Shown one piece after another: positions 1-9,868 of a DNA stretch of 25,134 bases (position 1 is its first letter; each line of letters begins with the position of its first letter). The stretch covers positions 1 to 25,134 of the forward strand of contig JBKHEL010000039.1 in NCBI GenBank assembly GCA_046540835.1, given 5' to 3'. Under the pieces are notes generated by a model. It saw nothing but the letters and a program-made list of their open reading frames with translations, ran no database searches and was not told the origin of the DNA. A program made the position numbers and the translations under genes. This stretch comes from Coraliomargarita_B sp046540835. Lineage in GTDB: Bacteria; Verrucomicrobiota; Verrucomicrobiia; Opitutales; Coraliomargaritaceae.

Positions 1-34
1 TTTACATGAATCTCCTTTAGGATCAAACCTTGCA

Positions 35-2278
35 GTGCGGCGTGGAGTGCTTTTTGCTGATTTTGTGCGAACTTCAAAATCCGACCTCAAATCAATCATC
101 GGTGCACAAAGCGCCGATCCTCATGGCATTCTTGGAATGCACCCGACGGGAACAGCTGCGAAGCCCCAGTTGACGGTTCGGGCCTTTCTCGACGATGCAA
201 AAACCTGCGAGGTCGTCGATGTCCATGACGCCGAGGGCGAGCGCTACCCGCTCGAGCGGGTCAGCGAAGACGGATTTTTCGAAGGCACCATACCGGGACG
301 CTCGGAGGTCTTTCAATACCGCTTGCGGATCGAACGGTATAATGGCGAAATCCGACAGTTTTACGATCCATACAGTTTTCTACCAACGCTCTCGGAGCAG
401 GATGTTTACCTTTTCGGCGAGGGCACCGATATTCAGGTGCATCATAAAATGGGTGCACACCTTCGTGAGGTAGGAGGCGTCCCCGGTGTCTCCTTCGCCG
501 TCTGGGCTCCGAATGCAGACCGTGTTTCCGTGGTCGGAGACTTCAATCATTGGGATGGTCGTTACCACCAGATGCGCCGCCTGGGTTCTTCGGGAGTTTG
601 GGAGATCTTTATCCCCGGTGTCGGTTCTGGAGCCAAATACAAATACGAACTTTGGAAAAAGGGCAGTCCTCCGCATTTGAAGACCGATCCCTACGGCACT
701 TTTTTTGAGCCGCCTCCACATAATGCATCGATCGTTTGTGAGGTCGATTCCGGCTATCAGTGGCAGGATGCAGAATGGATCCAACGGCGCGCGCAAACTG
801 ATTGGCGAAGGGAGCCTATGTCGGTTTACGAAGTGCATGCCGGTTCCTGGAAACGACTCGTCGAGGATGCGAACCGTCCACTCAGCTACCGCGAATTGGC
901 GATTGAACTGGTCGATTACGTCAAGGATATGGGGTATACGCACGTCGAGTTCATGCCCATATCAGAGCACCCGTTTGACGGCTCGTGGGGCTATCAGGTG
1001 ACCGGGTTTTTCGCCCCGACCTACCGCTTCGGGGATCCGGACGACTTCAAGTTTCTTGTCGATACCCTTCACCAAAACGAGATAGGCGTCATTATGGATT
1101 GGGTTCCGGCACACTTTCCTTCGGACAGCTTTGCACTGGCCCGGTTCGACGGGACGGCGCTCTACGAGCACGACGATCCACGGCAAGGCTTTCATCACGA
1201 CTGGGGCACGCTGATTTTCAATTACGGACGCGAGGAAGTGCGCGGCTTTCTGGTGGCTTCGGCATTGGCCTGGTTTGAACGCTATCACATCGATGGCTTG
1301 CGGGTGGATGCGGTGGCCTCCATGCTCTATCTGGACTACTCGCGGGAGGAGGGCCAGTGGATTCCCAACAAGCATGGGGGGCGCGAAAACCTTGAGGCGA
1401 TCGATTTTATCCGCCGGACCAATGACCTCGCGCATCACCATTTCCCGGGAGTGTTGATGATTGCCGAGGAGTCGACGGCATTTCCCGGCGTAACCAATTC
1501 GGTCGAAAACGGAGGGCTTGGATTCGATCTGAAATGGAATATGGGCTGGATGCATGACACCCTGGAGTATTTCAAAAAGGACCCGATTTATCGCAAGTAT
1601 GAGCACCATCAGCTGTCCTTTGGCATGTTGTATCAATATTCGGAGCATTTTTCACAGGTCTTCTCCCATGATGAGGTGGTCCACGGGAAAGGCTCGATGA
1701 TCATGAAAATGCCGGTCGAACCGATGCTGGAAAAAGCGCATCAGCTGCGCTTGCTCTATGGTCTCATGTGGATCTGGCCCGGGAAGAAGACCCTCTTCAT
1801 GGGCAGCGATTTTGGGCAATCCTCCGAGTGGCGCTATACCAGCAGCCTGGATTGGCACCTGCTTGATTTTATTGACCATCGGGGGGTTCAGATGGTGGTG
1901 CGCGATCTCAATCGCCTCTACAGAAGCATCCCGGGGTTGGCGGCTTATGACAATGAGCCTTGCGGCTTCGAGTGGATCAACAATACAGATGGGGATAATA
2001 GTGTTCTCTCCTTCCTTCGAAAAGGAGGACAGGCGGAGGAAACGGTCGTTGCCGTCGGTAATTTTACCCCGGTTCGTCGTGAAAGCTATCGGGTCGGGGT
2101 GCCGCACCCCGGTTTTTGGAAGGAAATTTTAAATACCGATGCCAAAGAATACGGTGGTTCCGGGTGCGGAAACTGTGGCGGGGTCCAGGCTGAGGCGATT
2201 CAGTGGGATGGCCGTCCATACTCGATCGAGATTGAGCTGCCGCCGACCTCGATGTCCCTCTTTCAATTCTCCGGTTAG
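35..2278 (+). CDS. glgB: 1,4-alpha-glucan branching enzyme
   Basis: GlgB cuts an alpha-1,4-glucan chain and re-attaches the piece through an alpha-1,6 bond, making glycogen branches in the cytoplasm. The 747 residues compare with about 730 for the family. Two CBM48-like modules lie at about 28-125 and 148-235, followed by the GH13 barrel. The catalytic residues are visible: the nucleophile D425 in GLRVDAV, the acid/base E478 in MIAEEST and the stabiliser D546 in FSHDEVVHGKGS. A beta-sandwich C-terminus ends at a TAG stop. The first start codon in the window is a GTG at 35, with AGGA 12 bases before it. However, the frame is open to the left edge with no earlier ATG, so the true start could lie outside. 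GTG codons at 47 and 65 are also possible. No other glycogen gene is in view. Confidence 0.96.
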   Translation: MRRGVLFADFVRTSKSDLKSIIGAQSADPHGILGMHPTGTAAKPQLTVRAFLDDAKTCEVVDVHDAEGERYPLERVSEDGFFEGTIPGRSEVFQYRLRIERYNGEIRQFYDPYSFLPTLSEQDVYLFGEGTDIQVHHKMGAHLREVGGVPGVSFAVWAPNADRVSVVGDFNHWDGRYHQMRRLGSSGVWEIFIPGVGSGAKYKYELWKKGSPPHLKTDPYGTFFEPPPHNASIVCEVDSGYQWQDAEWIQRRAQTDWRREPMSVYEVHAGSWKRLVEDANRPLSYRELAIELVDYVKDMGYTHVEFMPISEHPFDGSWGYQVTGFFAPTYRFGDPDDFKFLVDTLHQNEIGVIMDWVPAHFPSDSFALARFDGTALYEHDDPRQGFHHDWGTLIFNYGREEVRGFLVASALAWFERYHIDGLRVDAVASMLYLDYSREEGQWIPNKHGGRENLEAIDFIRRTNDLAHHHFPGVLMIAEESTAFPGVTNSVENGGLGFDLKWNMGWMHDTLEYFKKDPIYRKYEHHQLSFGMLYQYSEHFSQVFSHDEVVHGKGSMIMKMPVEPMLEKAHQLRLLYGLMWIWPGKKTLFMGSDFGQSSEWRYTSSLDWHLLDFIDHRGVQMVVRDLNRLYRSIPGLAAYDNEPCGFEWINNTDGDNSVLSFLRKGGQAEETVVAVGNFTPVRRESYRVGVPHPGFWKEILNTDAKEYGGSGCGNCGGVQAEAIQWDGRPYSIEIELPPTSMSLFQFSG

Positions 2279-2414
2279 GTCGCTAAGAAAAAGCTTTTCT
2301 GGAGTAAGTCTGCTCATTTCGCGTCCAGTTGCTTCCGATGTCGGGTCAGCCACTAATTTCAGTCGCAGGTTCCGTTTGCCGAAGTGGACAGGCAGAGCGC
2401 GGCAGCGAAGGCAT

Positions 2415-2753
2415 TCAGCGAAACACTGATCGACGCAGGGCGTTCACCACAGCTAAATCCCCCCAGTGTGCTCCACGCGCCCGGTGCACCTTCGCCGGAA
2501 ACTGTCGGCCACAGCCCGACTGCCAGGCCCCGGTGTAGCCGCGCACGAACTCCGCTGTGCCCAGCACCGCCCCGTCGGTGAAATAACGCACCCGCCAGCG
2601 CCTCCTCCACGCCCGCCTGCAAACCCGCTTCAAAGCGCTTGAACGAAGCCGTCTGATACTTCGTCGGCTTCGGATAGAGCACCCGGAAGCGACGCAACAG
2701 CTCCGCATCCGAGATCGCCCGATCCCGCTCCGGCACGCGAACCAGCACGTGAG
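2415..2753 (-). pseudogene. Relic of a REP-associated (RAYT/IS200-like) tyrosine transposase
   Basis: Two minus-strand frames carry pieces of one protein. The upstream piece (2753 down to about 2640) reads HVLVRVPERD, then ISDAELLRR and LYPKPTKYQ. The downstream piece, in another frame (about 2600 to 2415), reads RVRYFTDGAVLGTAEFV and then WGDLAVVNALR. From memory these are the segment after the HUH motif and the C-terminal end of Y1_Tnp/RAYT transposases common in Opitutaceae. The N-terminus is missing up to and including the first HUH histidine. The middle, with the catalytic tyrosine region, is deleted, and a frameshift separates the two pieces. The relic begins directly after the stop codon of the cardiolipin synthase gene. 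It cannot encode an active enzyme. Confidence 0.72.
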
Positions 2754-4232
2754 TTAGAGGAGCGGTTCGATGAGGTGGACGAGGTCCTGTTTCAGTTTGG
2801 AGGGTCGAATGTTTGCTTGCTGCATCGCTTCGGTGTAGTGGAGGCATTGTGCTTCGATTGTTTGCGTCCACTCGGCGAGGGCTTGAACGTCGCGTTGGGT
2901 GTAGTGAGCCAGTGCGATCTCAAAGTTGACGAAGAGGGAGCGCATATCGATATTTGCCGATCCGGTCAAAGCGACGAGTCCGTCGGCGATGACCAGTTTT
3001 CCGTGCAGCATGCCTGGTTTATAAAATAAAATCGTGACGCCTGCTTGATGCAGTCGTTCCAGTGGGCGGAAACGGGCGATGTCGGCGAGTGCTTGGTTCG
3101 ACCGGAGGGGGAGGATGATTCGAATTCGCCGTCCGGTGTGGGCTTTTACGATCAGGGATTGGAGGAGGACTTCGTCGGGAATAAAGTAGGGGGTGACCAG
3201 GGTCAGTTCTTGTTTGAATTCCTGCACGAGTCGGATGAGCTGCTCCCACAGCGGATCCGTTGCCATGTCGGGGCCGCTTGGGATGATCTCGACTGTGCTG
3301 TTTCCGGCTTCTTCCGGGATGTAGCGGAGCAAATCCCGGTGCTGGTCGGGGCGCTCGCGGGTGGCGAAGGACCAGTCTGCGATAAAGGTTCGCGTCAATT
3401 CGGCGACAGCCGGCCCCTGGGTGACGACGCTAAAATCGGCGAAGCGCGCCGGGTCCGGCCAGTTGCCGAGAAAGCGGTCGTCCAGGTTTTGTCCACCGGT
3501 GATTGCTCTGAAGTTGTCAAAAATCGCAATTTTTCGATGGTTGCGCAGATTGGATGAGATCTGGGATTGAAGGGGGAGGACGGGGATAAACATGGCGACC
3601 TGTCCGCCTGCCTCACGTATTTTGCGCCGGGCCCGGCGGGTGCAATTCCAACTGCCCAGGGAGTCGAGCAGCAGGCGCACCCGGACGCCCGATGCCGCGC
3701 GGGCTGCGAGTAGATCGCTTATGGTGCGTCCGCTTCGGTCGTCTCCGAGTATGTAAGTCGCAATATGGATGGTGTGTTCAGCGGCTTCAATTTCCCGACA
3801 AAGACGCTCAAAAGTTGCGGCGCCGTCGGGTAGCACTTCGCAGTGGTTGCCCTTGGTGCATATGGGAGATCCTTCGGGCGTAAAAACATCTTTCGAGACC
3901 TGATCGTTTCTTGAGGAGCGCTGGGCAATCTGCTCTGCGGCTTGACTGACTTCTGCCTTAATCCGGGCCAATTTCCGGCTTTTCCTGCCGCCGAACATGA
4001 AGTAGAGCGGCACGCCCAAGATGGGAATGAAGAGAACCAAGAGCAGCCACGCAAAGGTGTTGCTCGGGCTGCGTTTCTCGGCGGCGATACGGCGCAGAAT
4101 GACAGCCGCGCAAATAAAGCCGAGGATGACCGACAGATTGGCGAGGAGGAAAAGGAGGCCACTGGCCAGGAAATTAAAGACCGGGCCAGCCGGGCTCGTT
4201 GTCAGCCATTCCCACATATTTGGGACATTCAA
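2754..4232 (-). CDS. cls: Cardiolipin synthase, phospholipase D family
   Basis: This is a membrane-bound PLD-superfamily phosphatidyltransferase, most likely making cardiolipin from phosphatidylglycerol. Two hydrophobic N-terminal segments (about 20-48 and 58-80) match the PLDc_N anchor. Two complete HKD motifs follow: H232-K234-D239 (NHRKIAIFD, then GGQN) and H410-K412-D417 (LHGKLVIAD, then GSANIDMRS). The length of 492 residues is normal for ClsA-type enzymes. The first possible start is TTG at 4232. An in-frame ATG at 4217 (MWEWLTT) is a reasonable alternative, and neither has a clear ribosome binding site. The stop codon TAA sits directly against the transposase relic, but the C-terminus (LVHLIEPLL) looks complete. 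The gene is divergent from the hypothetical protein at 4346. Confidence 0.92.
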   Translation of the reverse strand: MNVPNMWEWLTTSPAGPVFNFLASGLLFLLANLSVILGFICAAVILRRIAAEKRSPSNTFAWLLLVLFIPILGVPLYFMFGGRKSRKLARIKAEVSQAAEQIAQRSSRNDQVSKDVFTPEGSPICTKGNHCEVLPDGAATFERLCREIEAAEHTIHIATYILGDDRSGRTISDLLAARAASGVRVRLLLDSLGSWNCTRRARRKIREAGGQVAMFIPVLPLQSQISSNLRNHRKIAIFDNFRAITGGQNLDDRFLGNWPDPARFADFSVVTQGPAVAELTRTFIADWSFATRERPDQHRDLLRYIPEEAGNSTVEIIPSGPDMATDPLWEQLIRLVQEFKQELTLVTPYFIPDEVLLQSLIVKAHTGRRIRIILPLRSNQALADIARFRPLERLHQAGVTILFYKPGMLHGKLVIADGLVALTGSANIDMRSLFVNFEIALAHYTQRDVQALAEWTQTIEAQCLHYTEAMQQANIRPSKLKQDLVHLIEPLL

Positions 4233-4345
4233 AGCGGTTCTTGCCCGGGGAGCGAATTCATTTTGCTCAAATGTTTGGGCCGGTATGAAATAGGCGCGAG
4301 TGAAGCTTGCAGAGTGGCGGTATTTTAGGATAGGAATGGGTGAAT

Positions 4346-5119
<774 letters not shown>

Positions 5120-5147
5120 GAGGCATCCGGTTCTCGATGCGCAGCTC

Positions 5148-5939
5148 ATGGCAACTTCTTCGCTCGTTCGCCTACTCACGCTGAACATTGCCCATGGCCG
5201 TGGGCTTTCGACCTATCAGGGTTTTCACAGCGCACGCGGAATCGAGCGGAATCTGAACCGCATCGCGCACCTGATCCGAAAAACGGAGCCGCATGTCGTG
5301 GCGATGCAGGAGGTCGACGAAGACTCGCATTGGAATAAGAGGATTCACCTCCTGGATTCGCTTCAGGGGAAGTCGGGCTACCCCTATGGCTATCTCGGGG
5401 TGCATAACAGAAGAGGGGGGCGGCTCCCGCTGGCTTATGGAAACGGGTTGCTCTCGCGTCTGCCGATTGAGCACGCCGAGCACCGTGCCTTTGGCCAGGC
5501 TTCGCTGGGGGAGAAGGGCTTTATGTTTGCCGAGTTGGCGCTTCCCGGTGCGCAACTGCCGGTGATTAATCTTCATTTGGACTTTCGTTCGCGCCGCAGA
5601 AGAATCCGGCAGATTGAGCGCCTGATTGGCTATTTGGATGAGCGGGCCGACAGGGCCGTAAACGGTGCGTTTTTCCACCCGGTGATTTGCGGCGATTTCA
5701 ACGCCCGCGAGGGACGTTCGGCCGACGCGGTGCGCCACCTCTTTCGCTACCTTCAGGAGCGCTGCGCCTATCAACTCTACCCCCGGGAAAAGTGCCGCAC
5801 GTTCCCATCGGTGTTACCGACTCATGGGATTGACTTCTTTTTCATTCCCCCGGCTTATCGGGTGCATCACTGCGAGGTCCTGCGTTCCTATGTCAGCGAC
5901 CACAGGCCTATTTTGATCGAGTTGGAGCCGGTGGGTTGA
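5148..5939 (+). CDS. Endonuclease/exonuclease/phosphatase (EEP) family protein, cytoplasmic
   Basis: This is a metal-dependent phosphoesterase of the DNase I-like EEP fold; the substrate cannot be told from sequence. Signature positions are present: N13 in LTLNIAHGRG, E55 in AMQEVD, H143 in NLHLDF, D183 and N185 in CGDFNA, and D251-H252 in SDHRP. The frame is open back to 5079, overlapping the previous gene, but the fold begins at LVRLLTLN. I therefore chose ATG 5148, giving 263 residues. AGGAGG at 5118-5123 lies 24 bases upstream of this ATG, too far for a normal ribosome binding site. There is no signal peptide, unlike the second EEP protein at 20055. The gene converges on lipA with a 7-base gap. 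Confidence 0.88.
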   Translation: MATSSLVRLLTLNIAHGRGLSTYQGFHSARGIERNLNRIAHLIRKTEPHVVAMQEVDEDSHWNKRIHLLDSLQGKSGYPYGYLGVHNRRGGRLPLAYGNGLLSRLPIEHAEHRAFGQASLGEKGFMFAELALPGAQLPVINLHLDFRSRRRRIRQIERLIGYLDERADRAVNGAFFHPVICGDFNAREGRSADAVRHLFRYLQERCAYQLYPREKCRTFPSVLPTHGIDFFFIPPAYRVHHCEVLRSYVSDHRPILIELEPVG

Positions 5940-5946
5940 GTCCGCC

Positions 5947-6885
5947 TTAAACCGCTGCGAGAGCGGCAAGTTCGTTGGCCGCTTTGACCTCTGCCTGCAT
6001 GGTGCGGCGGCGTGCGCGCACGTCGTATTTGGCGGACTGCTCCTCCGCGTGGTAAGAGGAGCGAATGAGCGGGCCCGATTCGCAGACGCCGAACCCGATC
6101 TCCAGTGCGAATTCCTTCCAGCGGTGAAACTCGTCGGGATGGACCCAGCGGTCGAGCGGTTGGTGTTCCCTGGAGGGTTGCAGATACTGCCCGATGGTCA
6201 GGATGTCGACCCCGACGTTGACCATGTCCTGCAGGACTTCCTTGACCTCGTCTTCTTTTTCGCCGATGCCCAGCATGATCCCGGACTTGGTGATAAAGCC
6301 CCGTGACTTGGCGTGCTCCAGCACCCAGAGCGAGCGGTCGTAGCGGGCTGTCTTCCGGATCGGCCGCTGGAGGCGCTTCACGGTTTCGAGGTTGTGGTTA
6401 AAGATATCCGGGCAGGCGTCGAGCACGACATCGAGGTATTCCTGCTGGCCACGAAAGTCGGCGGTGAGCACTTCCACGGCACACTCGGGCACGCGGTTGT
6501 GGATCGCCCGGATCGTCTGAGCCCAGATCGAGGCACCGCCGTCTTTAAGATCGTCGCGCGCGACCGAAGTGATGACCGCGTGCTGCAGATTCATTTTCCC
6601 AATTGATTCGGCGACCCGGGCCGGCTCGCCCAGGTCGAGCTCTGTTGGACGACCGGTCTGGATCGCGCAAAACCGGCAGGATCGGGTGCAGATATTCCCC
6701 AGAATCATCACGGTCGCTGTGCCGCGCGACCAGCATTCCCCCATATTCGGGCATTGTGCGCTCTTACAGACCGTGTGCAGGTCATGGTCATCCACGATTC
6801 CGCGAACCTCTTTGTATTCCGGGCTCGTGGGAAGTTTGGCTCGAAGCCAATCAGGTTTCCGTTGTGTCGTCATTGGGTTTATCAT
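5947..6885 (-). CDS. lipA: Lipoyl synthase
   Basis: LipA is a radical SAM enzyme that inserts two sulfurs into protein-bound octanoyl groups to make lipoyl cofactors for 2-oxoacid dehydrogenases and the glycine cleavage system. Both iron-sulfur sites are visible: the auxiliary cluster Cys at 40, 45 and 51 (CKSAQCPNMGEC) and the radical SAM CxxxCxxC at 66, 70 and 73 (CTRSCRFC). The conserved C-terminal RSSYHAEE is present. The start is uncertain among TTG 6891, ATG 6885 and ATG 6873; homologues usually begin close to KPDWLR. All three overlap the 3' end of lipB, which suggests translational coupling. It is the third gene of the amidotransferase-lipB-lipA unit. Confidence 0.96.
   Translation of the reverse strand: MINPMTTQRKPDWLRAKLPTSPEYKEVRGIVDDHDLHTVCKSAQCPNMGECWSRGTATVMILGNICTRSCRFCAIQTGRPTELDLGEPARVAESIGKMNLQHAVITSVARDDLKDGGASIWAQTIRAIHNRVPECAVEVLTADFRGQQEYLDVVLDACPDIFNHNLETVKRLQRPIRKTARYDRSLWVLEHAKSRGFITKSGIMLGIGEKEDEVKEVLQDMVNVGVDILTIGQYLQPSREHQPLDRWVHPDEFHRWKEFALEIGFGVCESGPLIRSSYHAEEQSAKYDVRARRRTMQAEVKAANELAALAAV
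5952..5966 (-). terminator. Short hairpin at the 3' end of lipA
   Basis: CCGCT (5952-5956) and AGCGG (5962-5966) form a 5-bp stem inside the last lipA codons. On the minus strand it is followed by TTTAA, which includes the stop codon. This is a weak terminator candidate at the convergent EEP-lipA junction. Confidence 0.3.
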
Positions 6886-7516
6886 TTGCAAAAAGCGCGT
6901 TCAGTTCAACTGCTAAAGCGGTTTTGACGGCGTCCATTTCGATTTTTCGACCCAGCTCCCGGGCTAGCGAGGTCACGGTGCCGTCGGTGATACCGCAGGG
7001 CACGATACCCTGGAAGTGGCTCAAGTCCGGATCCACATTTAGCGCGAATCCGTGGTAGGTGACCCAGCTTTTGACCGCGACGCCGATGGCACAGATCTTA
7101 CGCGTCTCCAGCCAGATCCCGGTTTTTCCCTCACGGCGTGTTGATTCGAGCCCGAAATGACGGAGCGCCTGAATGACCGCCTCCTCGAGATCGCGCAGAT
7201 AGGCGTGCAGGTCGCGCCGGTGTTGGAGTGAGAGGATGGGGTAGCCGACGAGTTGTCCCGGACCGTGATAGGTGATGTCGCCTCCGCGATTGCTTTGAAA
7301 GGTTTCGATGCCCAGGTCATCCAGCTTATTCGGATCCCAGATCAAGTGATTTGCGGCACCCTTTCGAAGTCCCATGGTGTAGACCGCTTCGTGCTCGGTG
7401 AAGATGATCGCATCGCCGCAGTCTCCGGCTTTGCGCGCGGCAACCCGCTTCTTCTGCCATTCAAAGGCCTCTGCGTAATGGCTCCGACCCCAGTCGATGA
7501 TTGCGAGTTCAGCCAT
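6851..7516 (-). CDS. lipB: Octanoyl-[acyl-carrier protein]:protein octanoyltransferase
   Basis: LipB moves an octanoyl group from acyl carrier protein onto lipoyl-domain lysines, giving the substrate that LipA then sulfurates. The family signature is present at about 77-92 (RGGDITYHGPGQLVGYP, with H84). The catalytic lysine K149 (GVAVKSW) and the acyl-thioester cysteine C174 (GIVPCGI) are intact. The 221 residues fit the family. ATG 7516 starts 5 bases after the stop of the upstream amidotransferase gene, and the 3' end overlaps lipA. These three genes are therefore very likely co-transcribed. No ribosome binding site is visible before the start. Confidence 0.96.
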   Translation of the reverse strand: MAELAIIDWGRSHYAEAFEWQKKRVAARKAGDCGDAIIFTEHEAVYTMGLRKGAANHLIWDPNKLDDLGIETFQSNRGGDITYHGPGQLVGYPILSLQHRRDLHAYLRDLEEAVIQALRHFGLESTRREGKTGIWLETRKICAIGVAVKSWVTYHGFALNVDPDLSHFQGIVPCGITDGTVTSLARELGRKIEMDAVKTALAVELNALFANDKPNDDTTET

Positions 7517-7521
7517 GGGCG

Positions 7522-8223
7522 CTAGCAGGTGGATGTCAGGTAGTCGAGCAGTTCAAACAAAACGCCATGCATTCGGGTATAGGTATCCTGCGGTTCAGCT
7601 CGCATGCGTGTCAGGCTCTGAATGTATGGAGCATCGGTGATTTCGTGGCGGCAAGCATCGACAAGTGCTTCCATCGCGGCTGGGGTCGTTTCCAGGTGGC
7701 ATTGTAGTCCGAGCACACGGTCCCGAAACAAGAAGCCCTGCTCGTGGCAAGCAACACTTTTGAGGATGTGCGTTGCTTCGTGTGGGATGGTGAAGCGGTC
7801 TCCGTGCCAGTGGTAGGCGGTCAGTTGCTCGGGGATCGGCAGGCCGACCGGAGTTTCTTCTGAACGCTCGATAGGAAGCCAGCCGATCTCCGGGTTTTCA
7901 GCACGAGTGACAGAAGCTCCGAGCTGGTCCGCAATTAACTGCGCCCCAAGACAAACACCGAAGAGGCGCTTGCCGTGCTCAATCGCGCAGCGGATCAGCT
8001 TTTTTTCTTCTTTTAACCAGGGGAATCGGGCTTCTTCGTAAATATTCATCGGCCCGCCCATCACCACGAGCAAATCAAAATCTGCGGGTACAGGTATAGG
8101 TTCCCCCGCGTGAACTTCGACACAGTCCAGCGTATGTCCACGCGCTGCGGCCCAGTCGGCGATCGCCGCCGGCCCTTCGAAAGGAACATGTTTCAAACAG
8201 ATGAGTCGCACAACAAATATCAC
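7522..8223 (-). CDS. Class I glutamine amidotransferase (GMP synthase-like GATase domain)
   Basis: This is a stand-alone type 1 glutamine amidotransferase domain, which releases ammonia from glutamine or acts on a gamma-glutamyl amide. The triad is visible: C91 in FGVCLGAQ (the nucleophile elbow) and H176-x-E178 in LQCHLET. The ORF is open back to 8295, but that extension overlaps the divergent protease gene and does not look conserved. GTG 8223 has AAAGG a few bases upstream. GTG 8211 would give the typical family beginning RLICLKHVPFEG. The length is about 230 residues. It is the first gene of the lipB-lipA unit, but a link to lipoate is not known to me; co-transcription may be incidental. 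Confidence 0.88.
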   Translation of the reverse strand: MIFVVRLICLKHVPFEGPAAIADWAAARGHTLDCVEVHAGEPIPVPADFDLLVVMGGPMNIYEEARFPWLKEEKKLIRCAIEHGKRLFGVCLGAQLIADQLGASVTRAENPEIGWLPIERSEETPVGLPIPEQLTAYHWHGDRFTIPHEATHILKSVACHEQGFLFRDRVLGLQCHLETTPAAMEALVDACRHEITDAPYIQSLTRMRAEPQDTYTRMHGVLFELLDYLTSTC

Positions 8224-8263
8224 GTTTGCCTTTATTCCTCTGCTGTCTAGTCTAATTAACTGA

Positions 8264-9868
8264 ATGCGTTTTTCACGAATGTTTTGGCTCTGCATCGCCC
8301 TGACGATTCTGGGTGTGTTGCTGGGGCTGCTTTGGACTGACAGAGCACCGTTGCCCGGCTCTGGGGAGCCGGGGGCCGGGATTGTTCTGGAGGGTGAGGC
8401 GGAGCGGACAGAAAGCTCCGGGATCTTAGATGATTTTACCCATGCGGCGGCTTCTTCGAAACCACCGGGCGAGATTCCTTATCCTCAAGGGGCAGTTGAG
8501 GGTGAGTTGGTCGTCCATTTTGATTCCCGCGAAGACTATCTAAACTATTTGAAGGCGCTGGCCGGTGCAGGGCACACTCCGCTCGGCCGGATCGACGAGC
8601 TGTTGGCGGTGCGGATATCTGAAGAGGTTTGGCTCGGGTCAAACGCCGGCGAATCCGGAGCCCGTGCGGACTACAGCTATAGCGTGGTTCAGCCAGCGCC
8701 CCCGGAGCGGGTGGCTCCAGCTGAGCTTGGCCGCCTCCTGGCCTACGGCGCTTCAGCTCGCAGCATTGTTGGAGGTATCTCTGACGGCAATGGTTCGGGG
8801 ATACGGGTCGGTGTCCTCGACTCGGGGATCGCCGGGCACACACAGTTTGACGACGTTGAAATCGTAAAAATCGATCTAGCTGGAGGCGGGGTTGCCGGGT
8901 CGGGCTCAGATCATGGCACTGCCGTGGCTTCGATTATTTCCGGGAGCGAAGGCATCGTGCCGGAGGCGGAACTCATCGCCGTGCGTGTGCTCGATGAAGC
9001 GGGCCGGGGAAACAGTTTTCATTTGGCCGATGGGATCGTGCGGTCTGTCGATCTTGGAGTGGATATCATCAACATGAGTCTCGGGCTCTATGAGGACGCG
9101 CCAATCGTCCGCCAGGCTATTCGCTATGCGGCGGACCGGGGCGTGCTCCTGGTCGCACCCGCTGGCAACGACGGTTTTGACCAGATGGCCTATCCGGCAG
9201 CCTATGCGGAGGTGCTTTCGGTCACTGCGGTGGATGCAAGTGGGCGTCAGGCCGGTTTTCCAAACCAATCTGAAGCGATTGATTTCGCCGCGCCGGGGGT
9301 GGGTGTCGAGGCTGCCCTGGGAGACGAGGGGACGAAGCTCTTTTCCGGCACCTCCGCAGCGACCCCCTTTGTGAGCGGAACCCTTGCTTCATTGATTTCG
9401 GGCGAAGAAACGATGGATCCGGACGCCGCCGTTGCGCTCCTCCAGCGCACGCTCAACGACGCCGGCGCACCAGGCAGGGACCCCGTTTATGGGGCCGGAG
9501 CACTCGACTGGCAGCGCCTCAGGGAGCGGCATATTACTGATCTGGTTGATCTCGCGCTGGCCGATATTCATTTGGATCCCGAAGCGCTGCCGGGCACGAC
9601 GATGCCGGTCGAGGTGACGGTCCAGAACCGCGGCACGAAATGGCTTAATCAGGCGCAGCTCGAGGTCCTTGTCGAGGGGTCTGATCCTGTCAGTTTCAGC
9701 ATCGGCACGCTGGGGCCCGGCCAAATCGCGACACGGAAAGTTTACACCCAGGTCCCCTCGGGCAGCGAAGCCCGACTGGACCTTGCCGCCCGCGTGCTTC
9801 CCGATGGGGTCGATGAGGATGTGCGCCTCGATAACAATATCAAAGCCGTGAGCTTCCGGCCGAGGTAA
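8264..9868 (+). CDS. Exported subtilisin-like serine protease (S8) with C-terminal CARDB-like domain
   Basis: This is a secreted or membrane-anchored peptidase. An N-terminal hydrophobic segment (residues 6-23 after MRFSR) acts as signal peptide or anchor. A region at about 70-150 may be an inhibitor propeptide. The S8 triad follows: D186 (VGVLDSG), H217 (SDHGT) and S364 (SGTSAATP), with the oxyanion asparagine N302 (APAGND). After about 425 comes an Ig-like CARDB-type domain (DLALADIHLDP, then VEVTVQNRGT). All catalytic residues are present, so it is probably active. ATG 8264 is only 40 bases from the start of the divergent amidotransferase gene, so both promoters must be compressed or overlapping. 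A second ATG at 8279 is possible. The stop lies 2 bases from that of the convergent transporter. Confidence 0.93.
   Translation: MRFSRMFWLCIALTILGVLLGLLWTDRAPLPGSGEPGAGIVLEGEAERTESSGILDDFTHAAASSKPPGEIPYPQGAVEGELVVHFDSREDYLNYLKALAGAGHTPLGRIDELLAVRISEEVWLGSNAGESGARADYSYSVVQPAPPERVAPAELGRLLAYGASARSIVGGISDGNGSGIRVGVLDSGIAGHTQFDDVEIVKIDLAGGGVAGSGSDHGTAVASIISGSEGIVPEAELIAVRVLDEAGRGNSFHLADGIVRSVDLGVDIINMSLGLYEDAPIVRQAIRYAADRGVLLVAPAGNDGFDQMAYPAAYAEVLSVTAVDASGRQAGFPNQSEAIDFAAPGVGVEAALGDEGTKLFSGTSAATPFVSGTLASLISGEETMDPDAAVALLQRTLNDAGAPGRDPVYGAGALDWQRLRERHITDLVDLALADIHLDPEALPGTTMPVEVTVQNRGTKWLNQAQLEVLVEGSDPVSFSIGTLGPGQIATRKVYTQVPSGSEARLDLAARVLPDGVDEDVRLDNNIKAVSFRPR

Noticed and set aside
2286..2300. 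AGAAAAAGCTTTTCT as a glgB terminator
   Set aside because: The stem is AT-only and short; too weak to call.
8224..8295. N-terminal extension of the amidotransferase
   Set aside because: It would overlap the start of the divergent protease gene, and the residues do not resemble the family, which begins near RLICLKHVPFEG.
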